This document shows, in pieces, positions 5,820 to 5,900 of a stretch of DNA of 5,900 nt. The notes under the pieces were generated by a model, which saw nothing but the letters and a program-made list of their open reading frames with translations, was not told the origin of the DNA and ran no database searches. Source of the DNA: Pseudomonadota bacterium. GTDB taxonomy: Bacteria; Pseudomonadota; Alphaproteobacteria; Rhizobiales; Kaistiaceae. A program made the position numbers and the translations under genes. The stretch lies in assembly GCA_023433185.1 (NCBI GenBank), contig JAEZEN010000246.1, forward strand, positions 1 to 5,900. Direction: 5' to 3'. The stretch's first letter is position 1. Every line of letters starts with the position of its first letter.

Positions 5820-5900
5820 TTGGCCGCCATCGCCTCAGCCTCCGCACCGGCGGCGCTCTCGGTGCCCTACGCGAGCGGGCCGCGGCGGACCCTCGACGTC
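5820..5900 (+). CDS. Possible start of an alpha/beta hydrolase (esterase-like), cut by the window edge
   Basis: From a TTG at 5820 the frame is open to the window end. It reads as an Ala-rich stretch followed by VPYASGPRRTLDV (residues 15-27). A 'YxxGpxrxLDvY' strand is the usual first strand of carboxylesterase/alpha-beta hydrolase proteins, so the gene very likely continues outside. GAGG (5808-5811) lies 8 bases before the TTG. A GTG at 5862 is the other possible start. It begins 10 bases after the chrR stop with no terminator between, so it is probably co-transcribed with rpoE-chrR. With only 27 residues visible, the family is tentative and the start uncertain. Confidence 0.4.
   Translation, partial: MAAIASASAPAALSVPYASGPRRTLDV

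Noticed and set aside
4802..5830. Minus-strand open frame of 342 codons opposite rpoE and chrR
   Set aside because: It is antisense to two genes with intact, identifiable motifs and shows no domain of its own.
1..5900. CRISPR arrays, tRNA genes, insertion sequences and attachment sites
   Set aside because: I found no spaced direct repeats, tRNA-like folds, transposase motifs or flanking terminal repeats; composition is even across the window.

Overview
The window is high-GC DNA (roughly 70% by eye) with dense, tightly packed, often overlapping genes. It reads as an alphaproteobacterium, and the best single clue is an ECF11-type sigma factor/ChrR pair. I cannot name a genus.

Layout. At the left edge (1-912, + strand) are the last codons of a sugar-type ABC transporter permease, followed 15 bases later by a classical short-chain dehydrogenase/reductase. 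This looks like the end of a catabolic operon unrelated to the rest. A short convergent gap (913-984) holds one G-C rich hairpin. From 4360 down to 985 on the minus strand runs a three-gene operon: an FAD-dependent oxidoreductase of the COG2907/flavin amine oxidase type, a DUF1365 protein, and a SAM-dependent methyltransferase of the cyclopropane-fatty-acid synthase (Cfa) family. Both junctions are 4-base ATGA overlaps. Divergently on the plus strand lie rpoE (4590-5165) and chrR (5162-5809), also joined by an ATGA overlap. A probable alpha/beta hydrolase gene starts just after chrR and runs off the right edge.

How it works together. RpoE/ChrR is the singlet-oxygen and organic-hydroperoxide response pair described in Rhodobacter sphaeroides. 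ChrR here has every zinc ligand known from that protein: H6/H31/C35/C38 in the anti-sigma domain and H143/H145/E149/H179 in the cupin domain. The gap between the two divergent operons contains two back-to-back promoters of ECF11 form (TGATCC, 18 bp, TA-rich -10), one for each operon. Their -35 elements form one perfect inverted repeat (8-bp arms, 5-bp spacer). The sigma factor therefore very probably controls both its own operon and the lipid-modifying operon. The Cfa homologue has lost two of the residues that hold the catalytic bicarbonate in E. coli Cfa. Its product may therefore not be a cyclopropane; a methylated alkene on the furan-fatty-acid route is a plausible alternative. My overall reading is a compact oxidative-stress switch coupled to phospholipid acyl-chain modification. 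The parts are known; the promoter architecture and the altered methyltransferase site are what deserve a second look.
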